From positions 1,054,001-1,118,000 of the forward strand of contig NZ_FOZM01000001.1 of assembly GCF_900114675.1 (NCBI RefSeq): DNA of 64,000 nucleotides. The letters run 5' to 3'. Position numbers and translations under genes: made by a program. The notes under the pieces were generated by a model, which was given only the letters and a program-made list of their open reading frames with translations, ran no database searches and was not told where the DNA came from. This stretch comes from Yoonia litorea (GTDB lineage Bacteria; Pseudomonadota; Alphaproteobacteria; Rhodobacterales; Rhodobacteraceae). Below, piece after piece: positions 9,433 through 19,204 of this stretch. The stretch's first letter is position 1. Every line of letters begins with the position of its first letter.

Positions 9433-10158
9433 ATGAGCGAGAGTGAGAAGACGGCTTACAAACGGGTCATGCTCAAAATCTCGGGGGAGGCGCTGATGGG
9501 TGATACTTCCTTCGGTTTGCACCCGCCGACGGTTCAGCGCGTCGCGCGTGAGGTAAAGTCGGTCCACGATATGGGTGTCGAGATCTGCATGGTGATCGGA
9601 GGTGGCAACATCTTCCGCGGCCTGCAAGGTTCTGCACAAGGGATGGAGCGTACCACAGCGGATTACATGGGGATGTTGGCGACAGTTATGAATGCGCTGG
9701 CCATGCAGTCTGCATTGGAAGAGTTGGGCATCCATACCCGCGTGATCTCGGCAATCACGATGAACGAGGTGGCAGAGCCCTATATCCGTCGCCGCGCCGT
9801 GCGCCACTTGGAGAAAAAGCGGGTGTGCATCTTCGCAGCGGGCACGGGAAACCCTTACTTCACGACCGATACTGCAGCCACGCTGCGCGCCAATGAGATG
9901 AATTGCGAGGCAATCTTCAAGGGCACAAAGGTTGATGGTGTCTACGACAAAGATCCAGCCAAGCACAGCGATGCCAAACGCTATGAAGAAGTGAGCTACG
10001 ACGAGGTGCTGCAACAGCACCTTGGCGTCATGGATGCCAGTGCGATTGCGCTGGCGCGGGACAATGACCTGCCCATCATCGTGTTCTCGCTGGATGAACC
10101 TGGTGGATTTAGGGGCATTCTGGCCGGCGAGGGGACTTACACAATCGTCCAGGATTGA
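9433..10158 (+). CDS. pyrH: UMP kinase
   Basis: PyrH phosphorylates UMP to UDP in pyrimidine nucleotide synthesis. The 241-residue protein shows the amino-acid-kinase fold motifs: [14 protein letters not shown] at the start, [10 protein letters not shown] near residues 55-65, and [12 protein letters not shown] with [10 protein letters not shown] in the C-terminal half. The frame is open further upstream to 9346, but the ATG at 9433 gives the family-typical N-terminus and follows a G-rich ribosome site. It is first in the cell-envelope gene run, 167 bases before frr. The rpsB-tsf genes that precede pyrH in many bacteria are not here. Confidence 0.96.
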   Translation: MSESEKTAYKRVMLKISGEALMGDTSFGLHPPTVQRVAREVKSVHDMGVEICMVIGGGNIFRGLQGSAQGMERTTADYMGMLATVMNALAMQSALEELGIHTRVISAITMNEVAEPYIRRRAVRHLEKKRVCIFAAGTGNPYFTTDTAATLRANEMNCEAIFKGTKVDGVYDKDPAKHSDAKRYEEVSYDEVLQQHLGVMDASAIALARDNDLPIIVFSLDEPGGFRGILAGEGTYTIVQD

Positions 10159-10325
10159 TGGTTGCGCGGCTTTGAGGATGGAAACGGTCCGCGCTCGTCA
10201 AAGTCATGCTGGAAATTCCAAGCGCTTCACTGATATGTCCGCAGCGCACAATGCTATACAACACCGGCAGTTTCGCCTAAACCTATGAAAACGGCGCGAA
10301 TTGCGCCTTTGGAAGAGCAGAAGAT

Positions 10326-10889
10326 ATGTCTGAAGAGTTTGAACTGGATACCGATGATCTGGCCCGCCGCATGAAGGGTGCGATCAGCAACTTGCGGACC
10401 GAACTTGCATCGCTGCGGACGGGTCGTGCCTCAGGCTCGATGCTGGAACCGGTGATGGTCGAGGCTTACGGGGCGATGACACCGATCAACCAGGTAGGCA
10501 CTGTTAACGTGCCGGAACCGCGGATGGTGACCATCAACGTCTGGGACAAGGGTCTGGTCGGTAAAGTGGAAAAAGCCATCCGGGAGAGTGGCTTGGGCAT
10601 CAATCCTCAACTTAACGGTACGATCATCATGCTGCCGATCCCTGAGTTGAACGAAGAGCGTCGCAGGGAGCTGACAAAAGTTGCTGGCCAATATGCAGAA
10701 AGCGCGCGCGTCTCGATCCGCAATTTGCGCCGCGACGGCATGGACCAGATCAAGAAAGCCAAGGCCGACGGCATGTCGGAAGATGATCAGAAATTCTGGG
10801 AATCGGCCGTGCAGGAAGTGACTGACGAGTACATTAAGATTGTCGATGAAACGCTTGAAACAAAACAGGCAGAAATCATGCAGGTTTAA
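10326..10889 (+). CDS. frr: ribosome recycling factor
   Basis: Frr separates ribosomal subunits after termination together with EF-G. The 187-residue length and the motifs [20 protein letters not shown] (residues about 36-55), [14 protein letters not shown] and [16 protein letters not shown] are diagnostic. The upstream stretch 10159-10325 (167 bases) holds no gene that I can see. It contains an AAAACGGCGCGAATTGCGCC segment with a short GCGC/GCGC stem just before the GGAAGAGCAG ribosome region. uppS follows after 28 bases. Confidence 0.97.
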   Translation: MSEEFELDTDDLARRMKGAISNLRTELASLRTGRASGSMLEPVMVEAYGAMTPINQVGTVNVPEPRMVTINVWDKGLVGKVEKAIRESGLGINPQLNGTIIMLPIPELNEERRRELTKVAGQYAESARVSIRNLRRDGMDQIKKAKADGMSEDDQKFWESAVQEVTDEYIKIVDETLETKQAEIMQV

Positions 10890-10917
10890 ACCTGCATAGA
10901 TAGATAAGGGGGCACCT

Positions 10918-11643
10918 ATGCCCAAAGATGCTGAAGTAAAGCAGACACCGTCACATGTGGCGATCATCATGGACGGAAATGGTCGCTGGGCCCAACAACG
11001 CGGCCGGCCAAGGCTCTTTGGACATCATGCCGGTGCACGCCGCGTCAGAGAAATCGTGAAATCCTGCCCTGATCTGGGTGTGAAGTATCTGACGATATTC
11101 GCTTTTTCGACCGAGAACTGGAAACGGACCCAGACCGAGGTCGCTGGCCTTATGGGGCTTTTCCGCAAATACCTTGAGCGCGAAGCGGATGAGCTTTTTG
11201 CCAGCGGCGTCTGCGTTCGCTTCATCGGTGACCGGATCCGTCTCGATCCGAAACTTGTCAGCCTGATGGATGATCTTGAGTTACGGACAGCAGGCAATGA
11301 CCGTGTCAATCTAACGGTGGCGCTTAACTACGGTGGGCGCGATGAGGTGACCCGCGCTGCCAAGCGTCTTGCGTATGAGATCGAACAGGGCAGGCTGACC
11401 CACAAAGACGTCGATGCCGAAACGCTGGCACGGTTCCTTGATACGCATGTGCTCCCTGATCCTGATCTGGTGATCCGGACAAGCGGCGAAGCGCGCATTT
11501 CGAACTTTTTGTTGTGGCAATCGGCTTATGCCGAATACGAGTTTGTCGACACGCTTTGGCCGGACTTCTCGACTGCAGAATTTGCCAAAGTGCTGGGTCA
11601 GTTTGGCAAGCGCGATAGACGTTTCGGAGCTGTCCGAGCCTAA
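10918..11643 (+). CDS. uppS: undecaprenyl diphosphate synthase (cis-prenyltransferase)
   Basis: UppS condenses isopentenyl units on farnesyl diphosphate to make the C55 carrier lipid for peptidoglycan and LPS. The 241-residue chain has the catalytic-Asp motif IIMDGNGRWAQQRG near residues 17-30, the FGHHAGARRVREIV helix, FSTENWKRT, and the C-terminal LVIRTSGEARISNFLLWQ with YAEYEF. It is followed after 2 bases by cdsA, and the spacing implies a shared transcript. Confidence 0.97.
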   Translation: MPKDAEVKQTPSHVAIIMDGNGRWAQQRGRPRLFGHHAGARRVREIVKSCPDLGVKYLTIFAFSTENWKRTQTEVAGLMGLFRKYLEREADELFASGVCVRFIGDRIRLDPKLVSLMDDLELRTAGNDRVNLTVALNYGGRDEVTRAAKRLAYEIEQGRLTHKDVDAETLARFLDTHVLPDPDLVIRTSGEARISNFLLWQSAYAEYEFVDTLWPDFSTAEFAKVLGQFGKRDRRFGAVRA

Positions 11644-11645
11644 GT

Positions 11646-12449
11646 ATGACGACCCCGCCGCCAATACCTGCCAAATGGGATGACCTGACAGTCCGGCTGA
11701 CATCAAGCGCCGCGATGGTCGTTGTTGGTGCTGCCGGCGTGATCATGGGCGGGATATGGTTCCAGATGCTTGTCGTCTTTGTGACGGCGGTCATGGTCTG
11801 GGAATTGTGGATGATGATCCGCCCCAAGGAACCGACAAAGGGGATGTTGCTGGCCGCATTGGTTGCCTCGATCATGTCGGGCCAGCTTGTTGAGAACAGC
11901 CCATGGGGCATGTTGCTGTTTTTGATTGTCCCCGTGATCGGTGTCACGCAGCTTAATACCGAGAAGAAGACGTTTTTTATTTTTGCGTTGGGGATTCAGG
12001 TCGCCGGATGGGGCCTTGTGCATTTCCGCGAGGATTTCGGCTTTTTCTGGCTCCTGTGGCTTATGTCAGTCGTGATCGTGACGGATATCTTTGGGTATTT
12101 TGCAGGGAAGGCTTTTGGAGGGCCGAAGTTCTGGCCAGCAATCAGCCCCAAGAAAACCTGGAGCGGAACAGTCGCCGGTTGGATCGGTGCCGCAATCGTC
12201 GGGTTTCTTTTCACCATTTTCACCAATGCGGGCCTTTGGGTCATTCTGATCTCTGTGATCCTCAGCTTTGCTGGTCAAATGGGGGACATCGCGGAAAGCT
12301 CACTCAAGCGGCGGATGGGGGTCAAGGACAGCTCGACGCTGATCCCCGGTCATGGTGGCCTGTTTGACCGTTTCGACGCGCTTTTGGGGGCCTCGCTTTT
12401 CCTGATTGTCGTGGCCGATGTCTTTGATGTGCCGGGGGTCGTCTTTTGA
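11646..12449 (+). CDS. cdsA: phosphatidate cytidylyltransferase
   Basis: CdsA makes CDP-diacylglycerol from phosphatidate and CTP, the branch point for phospholipid synthesis. The 267-residue integral membrane protein has many hydrophobic helices and the complete family signature at the C-terminal end: SLKRRMGVKDSSTLIPGHGG followed by LFDRFD, with metal-binding Lys-Asp and Asp-Arg. KKTWSGTVAGW is also present. Its stop overlaps the TTG start of dxr by 3 bases (TTGA). Confidence 0.96.
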   Translation: MTTPPPIPAKWDDLTVRLTSSAAMVVVGAAGVIMGGIWFQMLVVFVTAVMVWELWMMIRPKEPTKGMLLAALVASIMSGQLVENSPWGMLLFLIVPVIGVTQLNTEKKTFFIFALGIQVAGWGLVHFREDFGFFWLLWLMSVVIVTDIFGYFAGKAFGGPKFWPAISPKKTWSGTVAGWIGAAIVGFLFTIFTNAGLWVILISVILSFAGQMGDIAESSLKRRMGVKDSSTLIPGHGGLFDRFDALLGASLFLIVVADVFDVPGVVF

Positions 12450-13615
12450 GGCGCATCACTTTTTTCGGCGCAACAGGGTCAATCGGTCAAAGTGCGTTGG
12501 ACCTCGTCGCGCGTGATCTGGATCACTATGACGTTGTAGCCCTGACTGGCGGTCGCAATGTCGCGCAACTGGCAAAGGATGCGCGGGCGCTCAATGCCGA
12601 TCTTGCCGTGACCTGCTATCCTGAATGCTACGCAGAACTGAAGGACTTGCTGGCCGATACAAATGTCGAAGTGGCCGCTGGCGGTGAGGCGATTGTTGAG
12701 GCCGCATCGCGCCCTGTTGATTGGGCGCTTTCGGCGATTGTCGGTGCTGCCGGTCTTGTCCCCGGGCTAGAGGCCTTGGCACATGGCACGACCCTTGCAC
12801 TTGCCAATAAGGAATCGCTCGTGACTGCCGGGCCGCTTCTGTTGGGCCGTGCCAAGGCGCATGGCGCGACAGTCTTGCCTGTCGATAGCGAGCATTCAGC
12901 CGTTTTTCAGGCGCTCGTCGGGGAGCATATGGCCGCGGTTGAGCGCGTGATCATCACCGCCTCCGGTGGCGCGTTCCGTGACTGGCCGATTGAAAAGCTG
13001 GCAACTGCAACGCTGGCAGAAGCGTCAAGCCATCCGAATTGGGATATGGGGCAGCGGATCACCATCGACAGCGCTTCAATGTTTAATAAAGCGATGGAGC
13101 TGATTGAAACCAAAGAATTCTTTGGTGTTCCGCCTGAAATGATCGAGGTGCTGGTTCATCGCGAAAGCCTGATCCATGCTTTGGTCGGCTTTAACGATGG
13201 GGCGCTCATGGCGCATGTGGGGCCGCCGGATATGCGTCACGCTATCGGATATGCGCTCCATTGGCCGGAACGGCAGCACCTGCCCGTGGAAAGGCTTGAT
13301 CTTGGCAAGATCGGGCAACTGACATTCGAGGCACCGGATCAGGCGCGCTACCCCGCACTTGGTATTGCCAAAGATGTGATGGCCACAGGCGGTCTGTCTG
13401 GTGCGGTCTTTAATGCCGCCAAAGAACAGGCACTCGACGGTTTCATCGCGGGTGACATCGGATTTTTGGACATGTCGACAGTTGTCGCAAAGACGCTTGA
13501 GAAAATGTCATCAGGTGATGGGCTGCAATCTCAGGCGATCACCCTAGATAGCGTGTTAGAGACAGACCGGCTGGCACGAATCTATGCCGCTGAAGCTATG
13601 AAGAATTTGGGATAA
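12446..13615 (+). CDS. dxr: 1-deoxy-D-xylulose 5-phosphate reductoisomerase
   Basis: Dxr (IspC) converts DXP to methylerythritol 4-phosphate, the committed step of the MEP isoprenoid pathway, using NADPH. The 389-residue chain begins with the Rossmann motif FFGATGSIGQSALDLV and has ALANKESLVTAG, PVDSEHSAVFQ (metal-binding Asp and Glu) and TASGGAFRD. The start is a TTG overlapping the cdsA stop, giving the family N-terminus MRRITFFG; no ATG is available there. ispDF of the same pathway is encoded at 36.8 kb. Confidence 0.96.
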   Translation: MRRITFFGATGSIGQSALDLVARDLDHYDVVALTGGRNVAQLAKDARALNADLAVTCYPECYAELKDLLADTNVEVAAGGEAIVEAASRPVDWALSAIVGAAGLVPGLEALAHGTTLALANKESLVTAGPLLLGRAKAHGATVLPVDSEHSAVFQALVGEHMAAVERVIITASGGAFRDWPIEKLATATLAEASSHPNWDMGQRITIDSASMFNKAMELIETKEFFGVPPEMIEVLVHRESLIHALVGFNDGALMAHVGPPDMRHAIGYALHWPERQHLPVERLDLGKIGQLTFEAPDQARYPALGIAKDVMATGGLSGAVFNAAKEQALDGFIAGDIGFLDMSTVVAKTLEKMSSGDGLQSQAITLDSVLETDRLARIYAAEAMKNLG

Positions 13616-13619
13616 ACCT

Positions 13620-14954
13620 TTGGACCTGATGCAGTTTCTGCCCCAGTTTGGCAATTTCGCATTCATGATCGTCGCCTTTGTCGTGGCGCTCTCGGTGATT
13701 GTCGCAATCCACGAATACGGACATTACATCGTAGGGCGCTGGTGTGGCATCCATGCTGAAGTGTTTTCGCTGGGCTTTGGTCCGGTGCTTTACAGCCGGA
13801 CAGACAAACGCGGCACCCAATGGCAAATCGCGGCGCTGCCTCTAGGTGGCTACGTCCGATTTATGGGTGATGCGAATGCCGCAAGTGTCGGCAGTGACGG
13901 GCAGGTCGCCCCGTCCGAGATGCGACGCACCATGCTTGGCGCACCGCTCTGGGCGCGGACGTTGACTGTTGCGGCGGGTCCCGCCTTCAACTTTATTCTG
14001 GCGATTGCCATCTTTGCAGGCTCGATCATGTATCAGGGGCGCTCTGTGACGCCTTTGACCTTTGATGACCTCAGACCGCTTCCCGCAAGTTATCAAAGTG
14101 ACTTGCGCTCAGGTGATGTGCTGATTGCCGTGGAGGGGCAGCGTTTCGACGATGTGACCGCAACGACCAGCCTTACAGACCGTGTTCCGGTGCAAGAGAC
14201 GCTCACCTACACAATTGAGCGCGATGGCCGCGTGATGGATGTCGAAGGACCGTACTATTTTCCGCCCGCAGTTCTGAGCGTGACGCCTCGATCAGCGGCA
14301 GATGACGCGGACATCAAGATCAATGACGTGATCACGACAATTAACGGCGAACCGGTCTTTGCGTTTTCCCAAGTGCAGGACATTGTGCTGGCGGCTGATG
14401 GTGCACCGCTTGATTTCACGGTCTGGCGCGATGGTGAGACGCTGACAAAAACCATCGCCCCCCGGCGGGTTGATCTGCCTCTTCCCGAGGGCGGCTTTGA
14501 GACGCGGTGGCTGATCGGGATCAGCGGGACAATCTTTTTCGAGGAACTCAGAGAAGGTGTCGGCCTATTTGAGTCTGTCTCACTGGGCGCGCAGGGGTTG
14601 TGGAATACGCTCACCACATCATTGTCTGCGCTGCAGCACATCATCGTCGGACAAATTTCGACCTGTAACCTCTCTGGCCCCGTCGGCATTGCCGAGACCA
14701 GCGGATCGATGGCAGAGCAGGGTGCGCAGAGCTTTATCTGGTTCATCGGCGCGCTTTCAGCAGCGGTTGGTTTGATCAATCTGTTTCCGATCCCGGTCCT
14801 CGATGGCGGGCATCTTGTCTTTTATGCCTATGAGGCAGTGACGCGCCGCAAGCCGAGTGATCGGGCCGTGCAGGTGTTCATGTTCATGGGGCTTGCTTTG
14901 ATCCTGTCGATGATGACTTTCACCATTCTCAACGACACCATTTTGTGCCCGTAA
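13620..14954 (+). CDS. rseP: RIP metalloprotease, site-2 protease family
   Basis: Inner-membrane zinc protease that cuts anti-sigma factors or signal-peptide remnants within the membrane. The 444-residue protein has the zinc motif HEYGH at residues 31-35 in the first helix, two PDZ-like segments between about 120 and 330, and the second metal motif FPIPVLDGGH in the C-terminal helix. The start is TTG at 13620 or the in-frame ATG at 13629 (MQFLPQF); both leave the family N-terminus intact. The position before bamA is standard in proteobacteria. Confidence 0.95.
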   Translation: MDLMQFLPQFGNFAFMIVAFVVALSVIVAIHEYGHYIVGRWCGIHAEVFSLGFGPVLYSRTDKRGTQWQIAALPLGGYVRFMGDANAASVGSDGQVAPSEMRRTMLGAPLWARTLTVAAGPAFNFILAIAIFAGSIMYQGRSVTPLTFDDLRPLPASYQSDLRSGDVLIAVEGQRFDDVTATTSLTDRVPVQETLTYTIERDGRVMDVEGPYYFPPAVLSVTPRSAADDADIKINDVITTINGEPVFAFSQVQDIVLAADGAPLDFTVWRDGETLTKTIAPRRVDLPLPEGGFETRWLIGISGTIFFEELREGVGLFESVSLGAQGLWNTLTTSLSALQHIIVGQISTCNLSGPVGIAETSGSMAEQGAQSFIWFIGALSAAVGLINLFPIPVLDGGHLVFYAYEAVTRRKPSDRAVQVFMFMGLALILSMMTFTILNDTILCP

Positions 14955-14981
14955 AAACGTGCTCGAGACGTTGCTCGCGTT

Positions 14982-15010
14982 TTGACATCGCTGGGCTTTG
15001 TCGCTACTCC
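14982..15010 (+). promoter_or_regulatory. possible sigma-70 type promoter for bamA
   Basis: A perfect TTGACA at 14982-14987 is followed after 17 bases by TACTCC at 15005-15010, about 35 bases before the preferred bamA start. The -10 element is weak. It would give bamA and the genes behind it transcription independent of the upstream isoprenoid genes. Confidence 0.4.
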
Positions 15011-15044
15011 AAATGCATAAGTAAAATTGCGAGGGGCGGTCGAG

Positions 15045-17351
15045 ATGATGGTTTTGGGTGGGCGCAGTCTGGCGCGCTACTGGTCTGGCGCTAAGACACT
15101 GTTTTTTGCAGGCGCATTGGTGACGATGGGTGCCGTTTCCGCCGTCGCACAAAGCTTCTCATTCAGTAGTTTTGCCGTCGAAGGCAATCAGCGTGTCGGC
15201 GATGCAACGATCCTGAATATTGCAGGGCTGCAAGCAGGTGTTCCGCTTTCGACAGCTGGTCTGAACGATGCAGGCCAAAGCTTGCGCGAGAGCGGCCTGT
15301 TTTCCTCGGTTGACCTGACACCGCGTGGCAGTCAGCTTGTGATTGAGGTTGCGGAAAACCCGACGATCAACCGCATCAATATCGAAGGAAACAGCCGCAT
15401 CAGTGATGCAGACCTGCTGCCCTTGATCCAGTCTCAGCCACGCCGCGTCTTTACCCCCGCGCAAGCAGAAGCTGATACGGCCGCTATTTCAGAAGCTTAC
15501 GCACGGCAGGGACGGATCAACGCCACCGTCACCCCGCGGATCATCCCGCGCTCTGAAAACCGTGTCGATCTGGTTTTTGAAGTCATCGAATCTGCGGTGA
15601 CTGAAATTGGCCGGATCAGCTTTGTCGGCAACAGAAGCTTCTCTGAAAATCGTCTGCGGCGCGTACTGGAATCCAAGGAGGCTGGTGTTTTCCGCATTCT
15701 TGTGGCCCGCGACACGTTCTCGCCCGAGCGCGTGGCAGAGGACCGTCAGGTTCTGACCGATTTCTACCAGTCGCGCGGCTTTGCCGACTTTGTCATCCAG
15801 AACATCGACGTGACGCTGACGCGAGAACGCGATGCCTATCTGATCACCTACAATATCCAGGAAGGTCAACGGTTCTCGATCGGGTCCGTGTCAGTGTCGA
15901 GCGCTATTAACGGCGTTGATGCTGCCAACTTCGAAGACGAGGTGCGTCTGCGCTCTGGTGCGACCTATTCACCGGTCCCCATCGCTGATGACATCACGCG
16001 TCTGGAACGCTTGGCTGTGGACCGTGGATTGCGATTTGTTCAGGTGGAACCTCAGATCACAAGAAACCCGCGCGATCTGACGCTTGACGTCAATTACGTG
16101 CTGACATCCGCCCCGCGTGTCTTTGTCGAGCGGATTGATATCGAAGGGAACAGCACCACGCTTGATCGGGTCATTCGGGGGCAGTTCCGCACTGTTGAAG
16201 GTGATCCTTTGAACCCCCGCGAAATTCAGGAAAGCGCGCGCCGCATCCGTGCGCTTGGCTTTTTTGAAAATGTCACGGTTAACACACGTCCCGGTTCCAG
16301 CCCGTCCCAGCGGGTGATTGACGTTGATGTGGTCGAGGGCCCGACTGGTACGCTGACATTCGGTGCCAACTTTAACAGTGATACCGGCGCAAGCCTGATA
16401 GCGACCTATCGGCAGGCGAACTTCCAAGGCCGTGGCCAGCGCCTGAACGTGGATATCTCGACAGCCGAGAGCAATCGCCGGTTCAATTTTGGTTTCACTG
16501 AACCGCAATTGTTGGGCCGTGATCTGCGTGGATCGTTTGACCTCAACTATGCGACGACGGACAATGAGAACGCGCTTTACGACACTGAGACCTTCCGGAT
16601 TTCTCCGCAACTGAGCTTTCCGATCAGCGATGAAAGCCGTCTGACAGTTTACTACGCGTTGGAATATAATGACCTCACCGATGTTTCGGATGATGCCAGC
16701 GAGATTATCGCCGCAGAAGCCGAAGAGGGTGGCATTTGGACCAATTCGGTCGGTTACGCATTCTCCTATGACAACCGGCGCACTGGTTTGAACCCGAACG
16801 CGGGTGTCGTGCTGCGGTTCGGTCAGGAATTCGGTTTCGGCGACAAGCAGTTCATCAAAACCACCGCTTTGGCAGGTGCTGAGACACGCATCTGGAACGA
16901 AGAAGTCACCTTGCGGGCAACGCTTGAGGGCGGGCTTCTGACGTATCAGGAGGGCCGCAGCCGTGTGACAGACCGTTTCTTCCTTGGAAGCCGTATCATG
17001 CGCGGTTTTGAACCCGGCGGGATCGGCCCAAGAGATGCACTGACAGATGATGCCCTTGGCGGTAACGCGTTCTCGGTGCTGCGTCTTGAGACGGAATTTC
17101 CCCTTGGTCTGCCAAGCGAGTACAACCTCTCCGGTGGTGCGTTCATCGACTACGGCTCGGTTTGGGACGTTGGCGATGTCGATACATCCAATGTGATCTA
17201 TAATGACTTTACAGGGCGTGCCATCGCTGGCCTGTCATTGTTCTGGACCACACCAATCGGACCTCTGCGTTTCAACTTTACCGAGCCACTTGATGTGCAG
17301 CCTGAGGACAACACCCGGAACTTTGAAATCACGATCTCGACGAGCTTCTGA
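15045..17351 (+). CDS. bamA: outer membrane protein assembly factor BamA
   Basis: BamA inserts beta-barrel proteins into the outer membrane. The 768-residue precursor has a signal peptide ending in VSAVAQS, then five POTRA repeats (each around a FVEGNQRVGD or RINIEGNSRI type start) to about residue 430, then a 16-strand barrel. The barrel includes the lid motif SRIMRGFEPGGIGPRD and ends in a C-terminal Phe (EITISTSF). The frame extends to a TTG at 15027, but the ATG at 15045 follows a GAGGGG ribosome site and is preferred. The stop overlaps the start of the skp gene by one base (TGATG). Confidence 0.96.
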   Translation: MMVLGGRSLARYWSGAKTLFFAGALVTMGAVSAVAQSFSFSSFAVEGNQRVGDATILNIAGLQAGVPLSTAGLNDAGQSLRESGLFSSVDLTPRGSQLVIEVAENPTINRINIEGNSRISDADLLPLIQSQPRRVFTPAQAEADTAAISEAYARQGRINATVTPRIIPRSENRVDLVFEVIESAVTEIGRISFVGNRSFSENRLRRVLESKEAGVFRILVARDTFSPERVAEDRQVLTDFYQSRGFADFVIQNIDVTLTRERDAYLITYNIQEGQRFSIGSVSVSSAINGVDAANFEDEVRLRSGATYSPVPIADDITRLERLAVDRGLRFVQVEPQITRNPRDLTLDVNYVLTSAPRVFVERIDIEGNSTTLDRVIRGQFRTVEGDPLNPREIQESARRIRALGFFENVTVNTRPGSSPSQRVIDVDVVEGPTGTLTFGANFNSDTGASLIATYRQANFQGRGQRLNVDISTAESNRRFNFGFTEPQLLGRDLRGSFDLNYATTDNENALYDTETFRISPQLSFPISDESRLTVYYALEYNDLTDVSDDASEIIAAEAEEGGIWTNSVGYAFSYDNRRTGLNPNAGVVLRFGQEFGFGDKQFIKTTALAGAETRIWNEEVTLRATLEGGLLTYQEGRSRVTDRFFLGSRIMRGFEPGGIGPRDALTDDALGGNAFSVLRLETEFPLGLPSEYNLSGGAFIDYGSVWDVGDVDTSNVIYNDFTGRAIAGLSLFWTTPIGPLRFNFTEPLDVQPEDNTRNFEITISTSF

Positions 17352-17878
17352 TGTGGTTTCTGCGCGCGGCTTTGGTTTGGTTTGCGCTGACAGTGTCAGC
17401 GCAGGCGCAAGAGCTGCGTCCCCAGGTCCTCATCATCGACAGTGATCGGCTCTATCTGGAAAGTGATTTCGGTCGGCGGGTCGCAGCTGATCTGGCGGAA
17501 CAGGCCGCAGAGATACAGGCGGAGAACGACCGGATCGTTGAATCGCTGACACAAGAGGAGCGCAGTCTGACGCTCAGAAGGCCTGAGATGACGCCGGAAG
17601 CTTTTCGCGCGGAATCAGAGGCTTTTGATGCCAAGGTGCAGGAAGTCCGCCGTGTCCGTGATGCCAAGAACGTCGAGTTCCAGCGCGCAAACGCCGAAGC
17701 GCGGGTCGAGTTTGAAGAACGCATTCAGGGAATTGTGGCCGGTATCATGCTTGAGCGAGGAGCCACACTGGTGATGGAACAGCGCAATGTCGTTCTTTCA
17801 ATCAGATCGGCCAATATCACCGACGAAGCAATCGCGCGTGTAAATGCCCAGCTTGGCGATGGCACTGACGAACCCTGA
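17351..17878 (+). CDS. skp: OmpH/Skp family periplasmic chaperone
   Basis: Skp-type chaperones hold unfolded outer-membrane proteins in the periplasm for BamA. The 175-residue protein has a cleavable signal (hydrophobic stretch to VSAQAQE) and a highly charged helical middle (about residues 45-125, rich in Glu, Arg and Ala), predicted to form the coiled-coil arms. It then returns to a beta/hydrophobic end (ATLVMEQRNVVLS). It is translationally coupled to bamA. In many alphaproteobacteria lpxD lies at this point; here Skp is followed directly by fabZ. Confidence 0.88.
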   Translation: MWFLRAALVWFALTVSAQAQELRPQVLIIDSDRLYLESDFGRRVAADLAEQAAEIQAENDRIVESLTQEERSLTLRRPEMTPEAFRAESEAFDAKVQEVRRVRDAKNVEFQRANAEARVEFEERIQGIVAGIMLERGATLVMEQRNVVLSIRSANITDEAIARVNAQLGDGTDEP

Positions 17879-17960
17879 GCTTGCCGCCATTTACCGGCCT
17901 TGCTAGTGATGAAGTAATGCTCGCCACCGCTGCTGCCGAGCGCACAAGATAGGGACACCC

Positions 17961-18425
17961 ATGACTGACGCTGTCACGACCGCCGATATTCACCTGATCC
18001 AAAAAATTCTACCGCACCGCTATCCGTTTTTGCTGGTCGACAAAGTGCATAGCATTGACGGGATCAAAACGGCCGTGGGTGTCAAGAACGTCACGATGAA
18101 CGAGCCGCATTTTCAGGGGCACTTTCCGGCGAATCCAATCATGCCAGGCGTCACCATTGTCGAGGCGATGGCGCAAACCACAGCCGTGATGGTGGGCGCG
18201 TCCTTGGGTCTGACGGACGGCAATTTGCTGGTGTACTTCATGGGGATCGACAACTGCAAATTCCGTCGCAAGGTTGTGCCCGGTGACGTGCTTGAGATGT
18301 ATGTCGAAACCACACGTGGAAAGCCCGGCGGCAAGGTCTGGAAATTCAAGGGCGTGGCGAAAGTCGATGGCGAACTTGCAGCCGAAGCCGAGTTCACCGC
18401 CATGATGGATATGCAGAACGCATGA
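17961..18425 (+). CDS. fabZ: 3-hydroxyacyl-ACP dehydratase
   Basis: FabZ dehydrates beta-hydroxyacyl-ACP in fatty acid elongation. The 154-residue hotdog-fold protein has [11 protein letters not shown] near residue 20, the catalytic His in [15 protein letters not shown] and the catalytic Glu in VEAMAQ. Its stop overlaps the lpxA start by 4 bases (ATGA), which couples fatty-acid supply to lipid A synthesis, as in most proteobacteria. Confidence 0.97.
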   Translation: MTDAVTTADIHLIQKILPHRYPFLLVDKVHSIDGIKTAVGVKNVTMNEPHFQGHFPANPIMPGVTIVEAMAQTTAVMVGASLGLTDGNLLVYFMGIDNCKFRRKVVPGDVLEMYVETTRGKPGGKVWKFKGVAKVDGELAAEAEFTAMMDMQNA

Positions 18426-19204
18426 CGGGCATCCACCCTTCTGCCGTTGTCGAAGAGGGCGCAACCATCGGTGCCGACTGCACGATTGGCCCGTTTTGCG
18501 TCATTGGTGCAGATGTCGTTCTGGGTGACCGCGTGACGCTGAAGAGCCATGTGGTGGTGCAAGGCGATACGCAAATAGGTGACGAAACGGTTGTCTTTCC
18601 CTTTGCCGTGCTGGGCGAGATCCCACAGGACCTCAAGTATGACGGGGAGCCAGCCAAACTGCGTATTGGCAAACGTAACCGCATCAGAGAGCACGTCACG
18701 ATGAATATCGGGACAACCCATGGCGGCGGATTGACCAAAGTGGGGGATGACGGGCTTTTCATGGCAGGGTGTCACATCGCGCATGATGCTCAGGTCGGTG
18801 ACCGAGTGATTGTCGTGAATTCGTCAGCCGTTGCAGGTCACTGCATTATCGAGGACGACGTGATCATTGGGGGCCTTTCAGGTGTGCACCAGTGGGTGCG
18901 CATTGGTAAGGGGGCCATTATCGGCGCTGTGTCGATGGTGACAAAGGACGTGGTGCCGCATGGCCTCGTCCAAGGTCCGCGCGGCGCGCTTGATGGTCTC
19001 AATCTGGTTGGTCTCAAGCGCAAGGGCGTTGACCGCGCGGATATCACCGCGCTACGGGCCGCGTTCCAGATGCTCAAAGACGGCGAAGGCACATTCCATG
19101 ACCGTGCCCGCAGACTGGCTGATGAAAGCGACAGCGCCTATGTTCAGGAAATGGTCGCATTCATCCTTGGTGATACCGACCGCAACTTTCTGACCCCCGG
19201 CTGA
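18422..19204 (+). CDS. lpxA: UDP-N-acetylglucosamine acyltransferase
   Basis: LpxA transfers a 3-hydroxyacyl chain to UDP-GlcNAc, the first step of lipid A. The 260-residue protein has the N-terminal left-handed beta-helix built of hexapeptide repeats (residues about 8-180, for example [20 protein letters not shown]), the catalytic His region [12 protein letters not shown], and a C-terminal helical domain. It overlaps fabZ by 4 bases and lpxI by 1 base. Confidence 0.97.
   Translation: MTGIHPSAVVEEGATIGADCTIGPFCVIGADVVLGDRVTLKSHVVVQGDTQIGDETVVFPFAVLGEIPQDLKYDGEPAKLRIGKRNRIREHVTMNIGTTHGGGLTKVGDDGLFMAGCHIAHDAQVGDRVIVVNSSAVAGHCIIEDDVIIGGLSGVHQWVRIGKGAIIGAVSMVTKDVVPHGLVQGPRGALDGLNLVGLKRKGVDRADITALRAAFQMLKDGEGTFHDRARRLADESDSAYVQEMVAFILGDTDRNFLTPG

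Noticed and set aside
10159-10325. Possible small RNA or riboswitch between pyrH and frr
   Set aside because: Only a weak GCGC stem is visible, without a U-run or known aptamer pattern.
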